Positions 34,529 through 47,591 of a DNA stretch of 64,000 nucleotides are shown here, piece by piece. The notes below the pieces were generated by a model. The model was not told the DNA's origin. It worked only from the letters and a program-made list of their open reading frames with translations, and made no database searches. This DNA is from Clostridium guangxiense. GTDB lineage: Bacteria; Bacillota; Clostridia; Clostridiales; Clostridiaceae. The stretch spans positions 201,214 through 265,213 of the forward strand of contig NZ_JAJNKE010000002.1 in assembly GCF_021043395.1 (NCBI RefSeq), written 5' to 3'. A program made the position numbers and the translations under genes. Position 1 is the first letter of the stretch. Every line of letters starts with the position of its first letter.

Positions 34529-35386
34529 TTAAAGAAAAATATTTCGGGTGTTATTTCTGAAGCCAGTTGGTGTATCTCCTGTGTATTTTTTAAAAATATG
34601 ACTGAAGTACAAGGGATTATCATATCCAACCATTGCAGCAATTTCACATACATTGTAGTTAGAATCAAGCAGCAGATTTTTAGCTTTGGATAAGCGAGCT
34701 TGAATAATGTATTGATTGGGTGTCATTTGAGTAAAATCCTTAAATATTTTTATGAAGTAGTTGTAACTTAAATTGTTCTCCAATGCGAAATTTTCGATAT
34801 TGATATTCTCTTGATAGCTACTTTGAAAAAATTGTATTGAATTGAATATTATATCGTTTTTAGCATGATGTGCTGTATTTTGTTCTGAGGTGTCACGAGA
34901 CATATTTGCTACAATTTCTTGTAAGTATAATTTTGTTAAAAGCAAGTAATTGGATCGTTTTAGTTGAATTTCTTGAATTATTTTATTAAACAAGTCATCA
35001 TATTTATTATTTATTGATATTGTATAAAAACCAGTATGTGAATAACCAGAATTTTTTAATAAAGAAGCTGCATTATGTCCTGTAAAGTGAATCCAATATA
35101 TTTCTGGATTTTCATGAAGTAAATAATGATAATTTTGTTCGTAATTTGGAAAATATACAATAAAGGTTCCTGCTTTTGCAGTTTGAAAGGAATTACCAAA
35201 TTTGTAGTGTCCAAGTCCATTTGCAAGGTAAAGAATTTGAAAATCACGTCGTCCACATGGTCTTATTGTTTCAAATTTGTTTTTAGTGATTAATTTTTGA
35301 TGTCCTACACTATTAACAATAATATCATCACTGTCATCTTCAATTCCTTCAAAAGTTTCTTGATAGTATCCAGTTATGTTCAGCAT
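34529..35386 (-). CDS. AraC-family regulator, probable lacZ activator
   Basis: The 285-residue protein has an N-terminal cupin-type domain (ILYLANGLGHYKFGNSFQTAKAGTFIVYFPN) and a C-terminal double helix-turn-helix (NIENFALENNLSYNYFIKIFKDFTQMTPNQYIIQARLSKAKNLLLDSNYNVCEIAAMVGYDNPLYFSHIFKKYTGDTPTGFR). It is divergent from lacZ, with a foldback repeat between them, so regulation of lacZ is inferred. The ATG has a GGGGGTG site. Confidence 0.87.
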   Translation of the reverse strand: MLNITGYYQETFEGIEDDSDDIIVNSVGHQKLITKNKFETIRPCGRRDFQILYLANGLGHYKFGNSFQTAKAGTFIVYFPNYEQNYHYLLHENPEIYWIHFTGHNAASLLKNSGYSHTGFYTISINNKYDDLFNKIIQEIQLKRSNYLLLTKLYLQEIVANMSRDTSEQNTAHHAKNDIIFNSIQFFQSSYQENINIENFALENNLSYNYFIKIFKDFTQMTPNQYIIQARLSKAKNLLLDSNYNVCEIAAMVGYDNPLYFSHIFKKYTGDTPTGFRNNTRNIFL

Positions 35387-35443
35387 AATAACACCCCCAA
35401 ATTACTTTTAAATTAGAAATTACAATGTTCAAATGTACCCAGT

Positions 35444-35695
35444 TAAACTGGAATTTAACTCAGAGTACAAAGTACAGAGGACAGAGTACAGTGAAGGATG
35501 ATTTTTCTCCGCTGTCGCTACAAAAAATCTTAAACTTAATGCACGCAAAGCGCTTAAAATATAGTGCTCAGCGTAGCTGACACTATTAAGTTCTAAGATT
35601 TACCTGAGAGAAACGAAAGGTAAATCCACCTTCACTGTACTCTGTACTTTGTACTCTGTGCTCTGAATCAACTTCCAGTTTGTCAGGATAAATTT
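35444..35695 (+). repeat. Foldback repeat, type 2, full copy B
   Basis: This is the inverted twin of copy A at 20229-20480, with the same arms, cassettes and ends (AAACTGGAATTTAACTCAG to CTGAATCAACTTCCAGTTT). It lies in the divergent region between the AraC gene and lacZ. The remaining part of this 609-base gap, 35700-35995, has no gene; the lacZ promoter is presumably there. Confidence 0.88.
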
Positions 35696-35953
35696 GATGT
35701 TGGTAGTTTTAACATTTCCAGTCATTCATCCATCCATATTTAAGCTCATTATAGCATTGCTATTTTAAACTGTCTATTCAAAAAATAGTTATTTTGTGCA
35801 TGTTTTCAGTTAAAATGTTTATATTAATGTGCTGCAGTGAACTATATAATGAAGATGGATACGAGGTATTAATAAATGACGATGATGAGCGGATTAAAAC
35901 ATGAAAAAAATTAAAATATATAGCACTAGGGTTGTCGGAATTTCTTGAAATAA

Positions 35954-39016
<3,063 letters not shown>

Positions 39017-39084
39017 TATAGATAGACAACTTGAAAGGTTAAAATGACTAATGCCAAATTAATGCTGCTAAATTGAAATTTGAA

Positions 39085-39195
39085 GCAGTTCACAATTCAC
39101 AGTGAAGGATGATTTACCTTGAAAAATCATTCTTCACTGTGAACTGTGCATTGTGCACTAAGTTAAATTCTAATTTGTCAGGATAAATCTGGAAC
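39085..39195. repeat. Foldback repeat, short hybrid copy
   Basis: GCAGTTCACAATTCACAGTG pairs with CACTGTGAACTGTGC around a short centre with GATGATTT/AAATCATT. The right flank TTAAATTCTAATTTGTCAGG matches the end of copies A and B, while the arms are of the GTGCATT type seen at 32362. It lies between the convergent lacZ and 39366 genes. Confidence 0.7.
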
Positions 39196-39336
39196 TTATA
39201 AATTTCAATAGTTGAAGCGGTATATCTATTGAATGACGAACTATTAATAAATAAAATGGAAAAATACTCTTATAGTATAATAAAAATATTACATTTAGAT
39301 ATATAAAACAATTGAGATTTTAGTATTTATTTAAAA

Positions 39337-39371
39337 TAAATAAGCAGCTGCATTAATGCAATAGCTTATTT
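39337..39371 (-). terminator. Terminator of the 39366 gene
   Basis: AAATAAGC and GCTTATTT pair around GCATTAATGC; in the minus direction a TTTATTTTAAAT tail follows. The stem overlaps the gene's stop codon. Confidence 0.7.
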
Positions 39372-40013
39372 ACTCAAGAGTGCTTTCATAATTTTAAGGG
39401 CTTTACTTTTTTTTTCTGATGTAGCCATTACTACAATAAGGCTATCATTGCTTTTAGAACCAAGCTCACTTGAAAGTTTAGAGCTTTTCGTATATATTCC
39501 ATAAGTACCTAAATGACCAGACGAATTGGTTTTAGTTAAAAATTTATAATTTGATTTTTTTAAGGAAGAAAATCCTTTCAGTGTTTCTAAGTTTAAAAAC
39601 ATACCAGAAGAAAAGTTTTGTTCAAAAAATTTGGGGTCTACAATAGACATGTCTATATCTTTTGCAGTGATTTTTGTGGCTAATACTTGAAACGTCTGAG
39701 GGTTTGAGGCAAGAGAAGCTTTATCAGTAAATACTGAATTTAATGTAATGATTTTTTTCTTGTCATTATTTAATATAACTTTATTAATGTTATTTTTTAC
39801 GGTGGCTAAATTATCTTGACCTATGTAATCACCAACATAAGTTATATTATAATATTCTTCTTGCTTTGTGGCCATAGAATATATAAGAGACACTATTATA
39901 GCAATTAATATTAATAAGGCTAGGATATGTAATTTATAGTAGTCCCAGATATAAGATCTTTTTTCTTTAAAAGACATGTTTTTTATTATTTTGGCGACTT
40001 CCGGATTTTTCAT
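39366..40013 (-). CDS. Hypothetical single-pass membrane protein
   Basis: I do not recognise this 215-residue protein. It has a basic cytoplasmic N-terminus (MKNPEVAKIIKNMSFKEKRSYIWDYYKLH), one membrane segment (about 30-47) and an external domain of about 165 residues that includes SIVDPKFFEQNFSSGMFLNLETL, a pattern reminiscent of substrate-binding protein fragments. The ATG lies 177 bases from the divergent LacI regulator gene, but a link to sugar use is not shown. Confidence 0.7.
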   Translation of the reverse strand: MKNPEVAKIIKNMSFKEKRSYIWDYYKLHILALLILIAIIVSLIYSMATKQEEYYNITYVGDYIGQDNLATVKNNINKVILNNDKKKIITLNSVFTDKASLASNPQTFQVLATKITAKDIDMSIVDPKFFEQNFSSGMFLNLETLKGFSSLKKSNYKFLTKTNSSGHLGTYGIYTKSSKLSSELGSKSNDSLIVVMATSEKKSKALKIMKALLSK

Positions 40014-40161
40014 AAATTAAATCACTTCCTAAGTTAAATGTTTACATCCGTAATATAATATTTAATAATATCATAAATAAAAGGTTTAAACAAATATTTG
40101 TTTACTTAAATTATAATGGTTATAGATATTATTTAATATATATGATATAATAAAATTACAT

Positions 40162-40171
40162 TAAACGTTTA
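40162..40171. promoter_or_regulatory. LacI-type operator at the regulator gene
   Basis: TAAACGTTTA is a perfect 10-base palindrome with the CG centre typical of LacI/CcpA-family sites, 20 bases before the start of the LacI gene. Autoregulation or CcpA control is inferred. Confidence 0.5.
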
Positions 40172-40190
40172 CTGAAAAGAAGGTATTATT

Positions 40191-41210
40191 GTGGAAAATG
40201 AAAATGTTAAAAGACCTACAATTAAAGATGTAGCAAAAATAGCAGGTGTATCTGTAGCTACAGTTTCAAGAATAATTAATGGATTAGATGGTTATTCTGA
40301 AGAAACACGTTTAAATGTTATGAAGACTGTTAATGAATTAGGGTATAGAAGAAATGCTGTTGCTGCTCATTTAAAAATAAAAGAAACCCATGCTATAGGT
40401 GTACTTATGCCTAGAATCGATACTGGGTTTTATACGGAAATACTTAATGGAATAGAGGATGCTGCCCATAAAAATAATTATAGTGTAATAATTTGTAATA
40501 CTGGAAATTCTGGTATTAGAACAATGGAGTATTTAAATGTTTTATGTGAACGTCAAGTGGATGGAATAATTGTATGCAGCATGTCACCAACAGAAGATTT
40601 TGATAAAGAAATTCTAGAAACACGCATACCAAGTATTCTTGTTTCAACATTATCTTATAGATGCGCTCTGCCATATGTGAGAGTTGATGATTATCAAGCT
40701 TCTTATGCAGCTGCATCATACTTAATTAAAAATGGGCATAAAAAAGTGGCAATGTTGTCAGGTCCTTTAAGTGATCCTATTGCAGGAATTCAAAGAATTA
40801 ATGGATATAAACAAGCTCTTATTGATAATCAACTTGATATAAATGAAAATATTATTAAATACTCTAAGTTTAATTTTGAAGCTGGCAAGTTAGCTATGAG
40901 AGAACTTTTAGAGGAACACGATAAATTTACTGCAATATTTGCTGCTTGTGATACCTTAGCTGTGGCGGCATTGTCTGTAGCTTATGAAAATGGAATTAGT
41001 ATTCCAGATGATATATCTGTTATTGGATATGATAATACTAAAGAAGCATCTATGTGCATACCACCGTTAACGACTTTAGCACAGCCATTGTCTGAGATGG
41101 GAAAAAAGGCTTTTAATATGATAATAAAAAAAATAAGTACTAAAAGTGAAGTTGAGAGCATAATTATGCCGTATAAAATTATAGAAAGATCTACGGTAAA
41201 AAACATATAG
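40191..41210 (+). CDS. LacI-family regulator, probably MalR-like
   Basis: The 339-residue protein starts with the LacI DNA-binding domain (TIKDVAKIAGVSVATVSRIINGLDGYSEETRLNVMKTVNELGYRRNAVAAHLK) followed by a periplasmic-binding-protein-like effector domain. It starts at GTG 40191 with AGAAGG seven bases upstream. Genes for an alpha-glucosidase (downstream) and an amylopullulanase, both with LacI-type operators, suggest it senses maltose or maltodextrins. Confidence 0.9.
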   Translation: MENENVKRPTIKDVAKIAGVSVATVSRIINGLDGYSEETRLNVMKTVNELGYRRNAVAAHLKIKETHAIGVLMPRIDTGFYTEILNGIEDAAHKNNYSVIICNTGNSGIRTMEYLNVLCERQVDGIIVCSMSPTEDFDKEILETRIPSILVSTLSYRCALPYVRVDDYQASYAAASYLIKNGHKKVAMLSGPLSDPIAGIQRINGYKQALIDNQLDINENIIKYSKFNFEAGKLAMRELLEEHDKFTAIFAACDTLAVAALSVAYENGISIPDDISVIGYDNTKEASMCIPPLTTLAQPLSEMGKKAFNMIIKKISTKSEVESIIMPYKIIERSTVKNI

Positions 41211-41231
41211 TAGATATTTTTTGCAAATTAC

Positions 41232-41244
41232 GTAAACGATTAAC
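41232..41244. promoter_or_regulatory. LacI/CcpA-type operator before the alpha-glucosidase gene
   Basis: GTAAACGATTAAC is an imperfect palindrome with a CG centre, 72 bases before the start codon. It resembles cre and MalR sites. Confidence 0.45.
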
Positions 41245-41315
41245 CAAATTTAAAAAATTTTTTATAAAGATAGACTATATAAAGGGTTAATAAAATATTA
41301 AAAGGAGTTGATATT

Positions 41316-42992
41316 GTGGATAAAAATTGGTGGAAGAAAAGTGTGGTTTATCAAATTTATCCAAGAAGTTTTAAAGACAGCAATGGTGATGGCATTGGAG
41401 ATATAAAGGGTATAATTGAGGGATTAGATTATCTTCAAAAGCTTGGAATTAACGTATTATGGTTATCGCCAATTTACAAATCACCTAATGATGATAATGG
41501 ATATGATATAAGTGATTATAGGGATGTAATGGATGAATTTGGAACAATGAGAGATTTCGATACTTTGCTCGAAGAGGCACATAAAAGAAAAATAAAAATC
41601 ATAATGGATTTAGTTGTAAACCATACATCCGATGAGCATGAGTGGTTTAAAGAAAGCAAGAAATCCAAATATAATAAATATAGAGATTATTATATTTGGA
41701 GAAGTGGCAAAAATGGTGAGCCGCCTAATGATTGGATTTCATTTTTTAGCGGATCTGCTTGGGAATATGACAAGACAACAGAAATGTATTATCTCCACTT
41801 ATTTTCTAAAAAGCAAGCTGATTTAAATTGGGAAAATTCTGAAGTTAGAAAAGAAGTTTTTGATATGATGAAATGGTGGCTTGATAAGGGAATAGATGGC
41901 TTTAGAATGGATGTTATAAGTCTAATAGCAAAGGATATTGAAATCACTAGAGAGCAAGATTCTAAAGTAACTATGTCAATTATACCTAAAATAAATGAGG
42001 AAAGAGTCCATGAATATTTAAAGGAAATGAATAGTGAAGTTTTAAGCAAATATGACATTATGACAGTTGGGGAAACACCAGGAGTAGATCCAGAGAAAGC
42101 TTTAAAATTTGTTGGAGAAAGTAGAAATGAACTCAATATGGTATTTCAATTTGAGCATGTAGGAGTAGGAGATGGACCAGATGGAAAATGGGGGAAAAGT
42201 GAATTTAATTTAAAAGAATTTAAAGATATAATGTCAAAATGGCAAGATGCGCTTGAAAATGGCGGATGGAACAGCTTATATCTAAGTAATCATGATCAAC
42301 CAAGGTCCGTTTCAAGATTTGGTAATGATACAGAATATAGAGAAGAATCAGCGAAGATGTTAGCTACATGCATTCATATGATGAAGGGAACACCTTATGT
42401 TTATCAAGGGGAAGAGCTTGGTATGACAAATGTTAAGTTCGAAAGCCTGGATGATTACAGGGATATAGAAACCTTTAATGCATATAAAGATTATGTTGGA
42501 AGTGGTAAAAAAACAAAAGAAGAGATGATGGAGGCGATTTATAAAAGAGGAAGAGATAATGCTAGAACGCCATTTCAATGGGATGATTCTGGGAATGCAG
42601 GCTTTACTAGTGGAACACCTTGGATAAAAGTTAATCCAAATTACAAATATATAAATGCAAAAGCTCAAGTAGACGATGAAAATTCTGTGTTTAATTATTA
42701 TAGAAAACTTATAAGCTTAAGAAAGCAATATGAAATCATAGTTAATGGAAAATACGAGCTTATTCTTGATGATGATGAAAATATATATGCATACTTAAGA
42801 AAGTTAAAAAATGAAATCTTGCTTGTAATGTGTAATTTTAGTGATAAAAATTCAGAGTTTAATCTACCGGCTGATATAAAGTACGGCAAAAAAGAAAAAA
42901 TTATTTCTAATTATAATGTTGATTATGATGAAATTGAGAAAGTTGTTTTAAAACCATATGAAGCTAGAGTGTATTTGTTAAGTAATAAGTAA
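41316..42992 (+). CDS. GH13 alpha-glucosidase / oligo-1,6-glucosidase
   Basis: The 558-residue cytoplasmic enzyme has the GH13_31 pattern: WWKKSVVYQIYPRSFKDSNGDGIGD, MDLVVNHTSDEHEW, GFRMDVI with nucleophile Asp199, VGETPGVD with acid/base Glu253 and SNHDQPR with Asp327. The residue after the nucleophile is Val200; valine here is associated with alpha-1,6 activity and alanine or threonine with alpha-1,4 activity in this subfamily, so oligo-1,6-glucosidase or dextran glucosidase activity is favoured. GTG at 41316 has AAAAGGAG eight bases upstream. It follows the LacI gene by 105 bases. Confidence 0.92.
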   Translation: MDKNWWKKSVVYQIYPRSFKDSNGDGIGDIKGIIEGLDYLQKLGINVLWLSPIYKSPNDDNGYDISDYRDVMDEFGTMRDFDTLLEEAHKRKIKIIMDLVVNHTSDEHEWFKESKKSKYNKYRDYYIWRSGKNGEPPNDWISFFSGSAWEYDKTTEMYYLHLFSKKQADLNWENSEVRKEVFDMMKWWLDKGIDGFRMDVISLIAKDIEITREQDSKVTMSIIPKINEERVHEYLKEMNSEVLSKYDIMTVGETPGVDPEKALKFVGESRNELNMVFQFEHVGVGDGPDGKWGKSEFNLKEFKDIMSKWQDALENGGWNSLYLSNHDQPRSVSRFGNDTEYREESAKMLATCIHMMKGTPYVYQGEELGMTNVKFESLDDYRDIETFNAYKDYVGSGKKTKEEMMEAIYKRGRDNARTPFQWDDSGNAGFTSGTPWIKVNPNYKYINAKAQVDDENSVFNYYRKLISLRKQYEIIVNGKYELILDDDENIYAYLRKLKNEILLVMCNFSDKNSEFNLPADIKYGKKEKIISNYNVDYDEIEKVVLKPYEARVYLLSNK

Positions 42993-43061
42993 ATTGATTT
43001 TTAAATAGAGTAAAGAGTGAAAATTAAAATGAATGATTGTGGGCTGTCGCGCTAAATATAA

Positions 43062-43150
43062 AAAATTGCGAACTAATTAAAATGAAGGGTTTTACGATGT
43101 TTGATACGTAAAAGGTGAACTTTTCTACTTCCGGTAAAAAATTAATGTAA
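43062..43150. repeat. Half copy of the foldback repeat, type 1
   Basis: TTGCGAACTAATT, GAAGGGTTTTACG, GTAAAAGGTGAACTTTTCTAC and AAAAAATTAATG match the left half of the element at 60975. The right half is lacking. It lies in the convergent region after the alpha-glucosidase gene. Confidence 0.6.
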
Positions 43151-43153
43151 ATA

Positions 43154-43190
43154 TAAGAAGGATAATGGGCTTTGCCAATTATCCTTCTTA
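43154..43190. terminator. Bidirectional terminator built from the GGATAATGGGC repeat
   Basis: TAAGAAGGATAAT-GGGC pairs with GCC-ATTATCCTTCTTA. The left arm is the same as the start of the tandem repeat at 23306, but here the complementary right arm is present. It lies between the convergent alpha-glucosidase and amylopullulanase genes. Confidence 0.75.
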
Positions 43191-43232
43191 TGTATTTTCC
43201 TCCTTTTTACTATTATAATTACTTAGTAATTT

Positions 43233-46200
43233 TTATCTTAAGTGCCTTTTTCTTTTATAAATAAACAAGAATACTGTGCCGCTTAGAGTAATTATAAGTC
43301 CAATTTCGATTAGCAGTATTGTATCTAAGGGTGAGCCTGTTTGAGGAAGAACTGCTAATGTATTTTTGGAAGTATTTGTAGAAGCAGGTGCTGCAGTATT
43401 TGAGTTATTTCCAGAAGTAGCATTATTTCCGCCAGAATTTGAATTATTTCCACCAGGATTAGTATTTCCGCCAGGATTGTTGCTTGGTGATGTAGTCTTA
43501 ACAGGAACAACGTAATTTGTATTATAGATATCCTTTAAATTTGACAAGTTAAGTCCAGTTAAATTGTAATTAGATAAAAGAATTATGCCAGATTGTGCAG
43601 GAATATCTACAGTAACCTTGCCATTAACTACAGTATAATGCTCTGCAGGATTAAGGGCATTTATGAGTCTTATTCCATCTGGAAGCGTAGGTACGTCTAG
43701 CGTAATTGAAGATATTTTGTCAGTTCGTCTGTTTACAGCTATAACTGCATGATCATTTAGAGCATCACGAGTATACGCTAAAACGTCATCCTTATAATCT
43801 GAAGGAACGCTTATAGGTGTTATATCTCCTGTTCTTAATACAGCATTGCTTTTTCTTATAGCAATTAAAGTTGAATACCACTCAACTAGATCTTGATTTC
43901 CTTTACCCCATATCATTCCACGGCGATTGTCAGGGTCATCTGCACCAGCAATTCCAGCTTCATCTCCGTAGTAAATACATGGTGTACCTGGATATGTCAT
44001 TTGTATAAGAGGTATCATTTTCATCTTTGCAAAAGCTTCTGCTGAAGGCTGATCAGCAATAGCTTTTGTGCTCTTTGTAGCTCCATCAAAAGCTGATATT
44101 ATTCTTTGAGTATCATGGGAATCTACAAGATTAAGCATAGCTTCAAAAGCTTCTTTAGGATATTGTTCTCTCATAGTTTCAAGTTCGTTCATAGCCTCTA
44201 CAGCACTGTATTTGGTTGTGTTATCATCTGTAGTACCTTTGACAAAGTTCATTACAGGACTTCTAAATCTGTAGTTCATTACTGAATCATACATATCTCC
44301 AAGTAGGTATTTTGATGCGTCAGTCCAAATTTCACCTATGATGACATTGTCGCCTTCACCTTTAACGGCTTGTCTAAAGTGTCTCCAGGTTTCATCAGAA
44401 ACTTCATTAGCAACATCAAGTCTCCAACCATCGGAACCTTGTTTTAACCAGTAGGTTGAATTGGCATCAGGTCCATCAATAATTTCGTTAGCCCAAGTGG
44501 TAACATTGTATTCCGAACCATTTAAAGCTTGAATTACAGGCATTGAGTCATAACCGTCCCAACCTTCATAATCATAGTGTTCAGGGTCTCCAGCAGCAGC
44601 TGCAACTTTTTTATTACTTATTTTAAACCAATCTTTATAGTGAAAATCTGTTATTCCTTGAGAAGTTAGATCTTTAGTTACCTTTTTTTCTGCATCACTT
44701 TGACTTAATCCGTTTAAGTTCATTAAATCATAAACTCTAGACCAATATTGATATGCACCTATAGGTTTTCCCTTAGCCATATATTTACCATATCTATCAA
44801 AATAAACAGAGTCATCTGATACATGGTTAAATACACCATCGAGAATTACGTGCATCCCCCTTTTATGAGCCTCATTTGCAAGTGATACAAAGTTATCCAT
44901 TGAACCTAATATAGGGTCTACATTACGATAATCTGTTGTATCATATCTATGGTTTGATATGGATTGACTTATAGGATTTAGATATAATACATTTACTCCT
45001 AGTGATTGAAGATAGTCAAGTTTCTTTTGTATTCCTATTAAATCGCCACCATATATTTCATTAGACCACTGGCCGTCGCCCTTCATACCTTTATAATCAG
45101 GATTAGGTTTTCCATCAGCTGTAAATTCTAGTGTAGGATCTTCAGGAATTGAATACCAATCATTATAAAATTCATAGCTAGTGTTTCCTCTTGCAAGCTT
45201 TTGAGCAGTATCATTTGAAGTATCTCCGTTAAAAAATCTATCCGGAAATATTTGATAAACTACTGCATTTTTAAACCAATCTGGAGTTTTGTAATTTTTA
45301 TCATAAACATTCATGTCATATAATTTTACTTTTCCAAGGTCATTAGGTGCTCCTGGTCCAAAGTATCCATCATCATCACCATAAGCTTTTACATCGGAAC
45401 CATTAGTGGCTATAAAATAATATTTGTCCATTTCTATAGTAGAAGATGTATAAGTTGCTGTCCACTTATCATTTCCATCTGAAAAACTGCCATTCAATTT
45501 CATCTCGATTTTTTGTATTCCCTTTGGAGTTTGTAATATTAAATAGGCATTAGTTAGATCTCTCTTAGCGGCTTTTAAATTAAAAGTAACTGGTGAATCT
45601 GTAGGAATTGCGCCGTAAAGAGATTTATAATCATCGAGCTTTGAGTTAAAGTATAGGGCAGATGTATTTATTTTTTTATCAGATAGATCATTGAAAACTA
45701 TATCTGTATTGGGATCATAGCTTATAGTAACGACTCTATCCGAAGGGACATTTAGCTCGCCAACTTGAACCTCTTTATTTTCCATTTCTAATTTTAAATC
45801 TTTATAATCTCCTTTTTTTAAGGAAATTTTTGCTGAATAAATTCCAGTAAGATTGTCATCCCTTAAATAAGTGCCATCAGGTATTCCAGTGCCAGTCAGC
45901 TTTATATCTATTTTTTTATAACTAGTAGAATCAACTATTAAATGAGAGTCATCATTATACCAGAAGGTAACGTCTTCATTTATAGGAACGGTCATTTGTA
46001 TATTATCTCCACCAGCTCTTGCATTTGCTCCATAGTTTTCGGTCCAGTTACCGTTTGCTGCAACTTTATATTCATAATTTCCAGCAGGTATATTTTTTAG
46101 CGTTAATGTGTAAATGCCATTGCCAAGGTAAGTCATTGTAGTCTTTTCAGATGCAGCATCCCAACTTGAACCATCAACAGGTACTTGAATACTTCCTGGT

Positions 46201-47546
46201 ACTACGATTTTTCTTCCTGAGTATTTTGGAAAACTAAAAGTTGAATTTCCATCTGAGGCTAAATTTGAATTTGCTGGATCTATAACATAGTTACCATCTT
46301 CAACAAATTTGTATTCATAGGATTTTGCGTCATCACCAAGTCTTAAAGTAATAGCCCAATTTCCATTTTCATCTTTTGTCATAGCCTTTTTGTTAGTTCC
46401 CCAGTCAGTGAAATCTCCAGCAATATATACTTCTTTGGCATTATCATTTTTATATGAAAAAGTTACGGTTCCATTATCATTTATAACGGGACTTGCTAAT
46501 TTTTGTGGAATAGTTTGAAGACCAAGTGCAGTAGAAACTTTATCATTATTATTAATTGAATCATATAAAGATTTATTCTTTATATCACAAATAAAAACAA
46601 CAAATTTTCCTCCGGAAGGTACTTTTATTGAAGCATTGTTAGTACCATCAGGTATAGCATTATCCCAAGAGTAATTAAGACAAGCTTTATATTGATAAGT
46701 ACCTTCAGGAATAAAGGCACTATAAATATATTGTCCGTTGCTATCTAGTGGATAAAATTCAAAGCCTTGAAGTTTTTCATTCCAGTTATCATTTCCTTTA
46801 TTTCTTATTTCACCTATAATAGAAACTTCAGGAGATAAAATGCTGTTAGTGCATATATTTAAATCAGGATTAGAAACAAAAGTTACATTTTGATCCTTGT
46901 CCAAAGAAAATTTTATATTGTCATTAATTTCTCCATTTGACCATTTATGATCGTAAGCAATTTTGTATTCATAGCTTCCTTTTTTTAGAGCAAAAGTTTT
47001 TTTATAAAATCCATTTCCGATATAATCAAGGTCATAGCTGGAATCATCAGGAGTCCAATCTTTTCCTCCGCTTTGAGCAAGTGTTCCAACTACAGTTGCA
47101 GTACTTTTGAATTTATCTGGATTGTTTATTGAGTCATATAATGTTTTATTTTTAAAGTCAACCTTAAAGGTAACTTTACCAGCTTTTGTAACATTTAATG
47201 CTTTGTTTTTTCCTCCCTTTTCGAAGTTATCGCCATAACTTTCATCCCAACTTCTATTTAGAGCAATTTTGTAATTGAAGTTACCAGTTGTCTTAAAATC
47301 AATAGTTAACTCATATAATCCATTTGAAAATTCTTTCATAATGGAAGCAGAGTTTGTAGGGTCCCAATCATTTCCCATATCCTGTGCTTTTAAGAAATCT
47401 CCTACAAGAGTAACAGTAGAGTCAGCTGGCGGCAGGCTTTCATTTTCAGCAGCTTTTATATTTATACCAAAGTTAGGTATTAAGCTGAATAAAAAGAAAA
47501 ATACTGTCACAAAGCTTAAAAGTTTTGTTTTTTTGTTTTTTTTCAT
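43233..47546 (-). CDS. Cell-wall-anchored amylopullulanase-like GH13 enzyme with multiple starch-binding modules
   Basis: The 1437-residue protein has a signal peptide (1-32), several X25/CBM-type beta modules (VTLVGDF..DMGNDWDP, ATVVGTL..GGKDWTP, VSIIGEI..GNDNWNE, VYIAGDFTDWGTN, IQVPVDGSSWDA), a CBM34-like domain before the catalytic part, then a GH13 barrel starting DWFKNAVVYQIFPDRF with DGVFNHVSD, GWRLDVANEV, IIGEIWTD and VDSHDTQR. A Ser/Asn/Gly-rich linker leads to LPQTG at 1400-1404, a hydrophobic segment and RKRHLR, a sortase anchor. It cuts starch or pullulan at the cell surface. Promoter and LacI operators lie upstream. No sortase gene is nearby. Confidence 0.92.
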   Translation of the reverse strand: MKKNKKTKLLSFVTVFFFLFSLIPNFGINIKAAENESLPPADSTVTLVGDFLKAQDMGNDWDPTNSASIMKEFSNGLYELTIDFKTTGNFNYKIALNRSWDESYGDNFEKGGKNKALNVTKAGKVTFKVDFKNKTLYDSINNPDKFKSTATVVGTLAQSGGKDWTPDDSSYDLDYIGNGFYKKTFALKKGSYEYKIAYDHKWSNGEINDNIKFSLDKDQNVTFVSNPDLNICTNSILSPEVSIIGEIRNKGNDNWNEKLQGFEFYPLDSNGQYIYSAFIPEGTYQYKACLNYSWDNAIPDGTNNASIKVPSGGKFVVFICDIKNKSLYDSINNNDKVSTALGLQTIPQKLASPVINDNGTVTFSYKNDNAKEVYIAGDFTDWGTNKKAMTKDENGNWAITLRLGDDAKSYEYKFVEDGNYVIDPANSNLASDGNSTFSFPKYSGRKIVVPGSIQVPVDGSSWDAASEKTTMTYLGNGIYTLTLKNIPAGNYEYKVAANGNWTENYGANARAGGDNIQMTVPINEDVTFWYNDDSHLIVDSTSYKKIDIKLTGTGIPDGTYLRDDNLTGIYSAKISLKKGDYKDLKLEMENKEVQVGELNVPSDRVVTISYDPNTDIVFNDLSDKKINTSALYFNSKLDDYKSLYGAIPTDSPVTFNLKAAKRDLTNAYLILQTPKGIQKIEMKLNGSFSDGNDKWTATYTSSTIEMDKYYFIATNGSDVKAYGDDDGYFGPGAPNDLGKVKLYDMNVYDKNYKTPDWFKNAVVYQIFPDRFFNGDTSNDTAQKLARGNTSYEFYNDWYSIPEDPTLEFTADGKPNPDYKGMKGDGQWSNEIYGGDLIGIQKKLDYLQSLGVNVLYLNPISQSISNHRYDTTDYRNVDPILGSMDNFVSLANEAHKRGMHVILDGVFNHVSDDSVYFDRYGKYMAKGKPIGAYQYWSRVYDLMNLNGLSQSDAEKKVTKDLTSQGITDFHYKDWFKISNKKVAAAAGDPEHYDYEGWDGYDSMPVIQALNGSEYNVTTWANEIIDGPDANSTYWLKQGSDGWRLDVANEVSDETWRHFRQAVKGEGDNVIIGEIWTDASKYLLGDMYDSVMNYRFRSPVMNFVKGTTDDNTTKYSAVEAMNELETMREQYPKEAFEAMLNLVDSHDTQRIISAFDGATKSTKAIADQPSAEAFAKMKMIPLIQMTYPGTPCIYYGDEAGIAGADDPDNRRGMIWGKGNQDLVEWYSTLIAIRKSNAVLRTGDITPISVPSDYKDDVLAYTRDALNDHAVIAVNRRTDKISSITLDVPTLPDGIRLINALNPAEHYTVVNGKVTVDIPAQSGIILLSNYNLTGLNLSNLKDIYNTNYVVPVKTTSPSNNPGGNTNPGGNNSNSGGNNATSGNNSNTAAPASTNTSKNTLAVLPQTGSPLDTILLIEIGLIITLSGTVFLFIYKRKRHLR

Positions 47547-47569
47547 TAATAAATTCCCCCCTAAATTAA

Positions 47570-47583
47570 TGCAATCGATTGCA
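47570..47583. promoter_or_regulatory. LacI-family operator upstream of the amylopullulanase gene
   Basis: TGCAATCGATTGCA is a perfect 14-base palindrome with a central CG, placed between the promoter and the ribosome binding site. Binding here would block transcription. Confidence 0.7.
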
Positions 47584-47591
47584 CAAACAAA

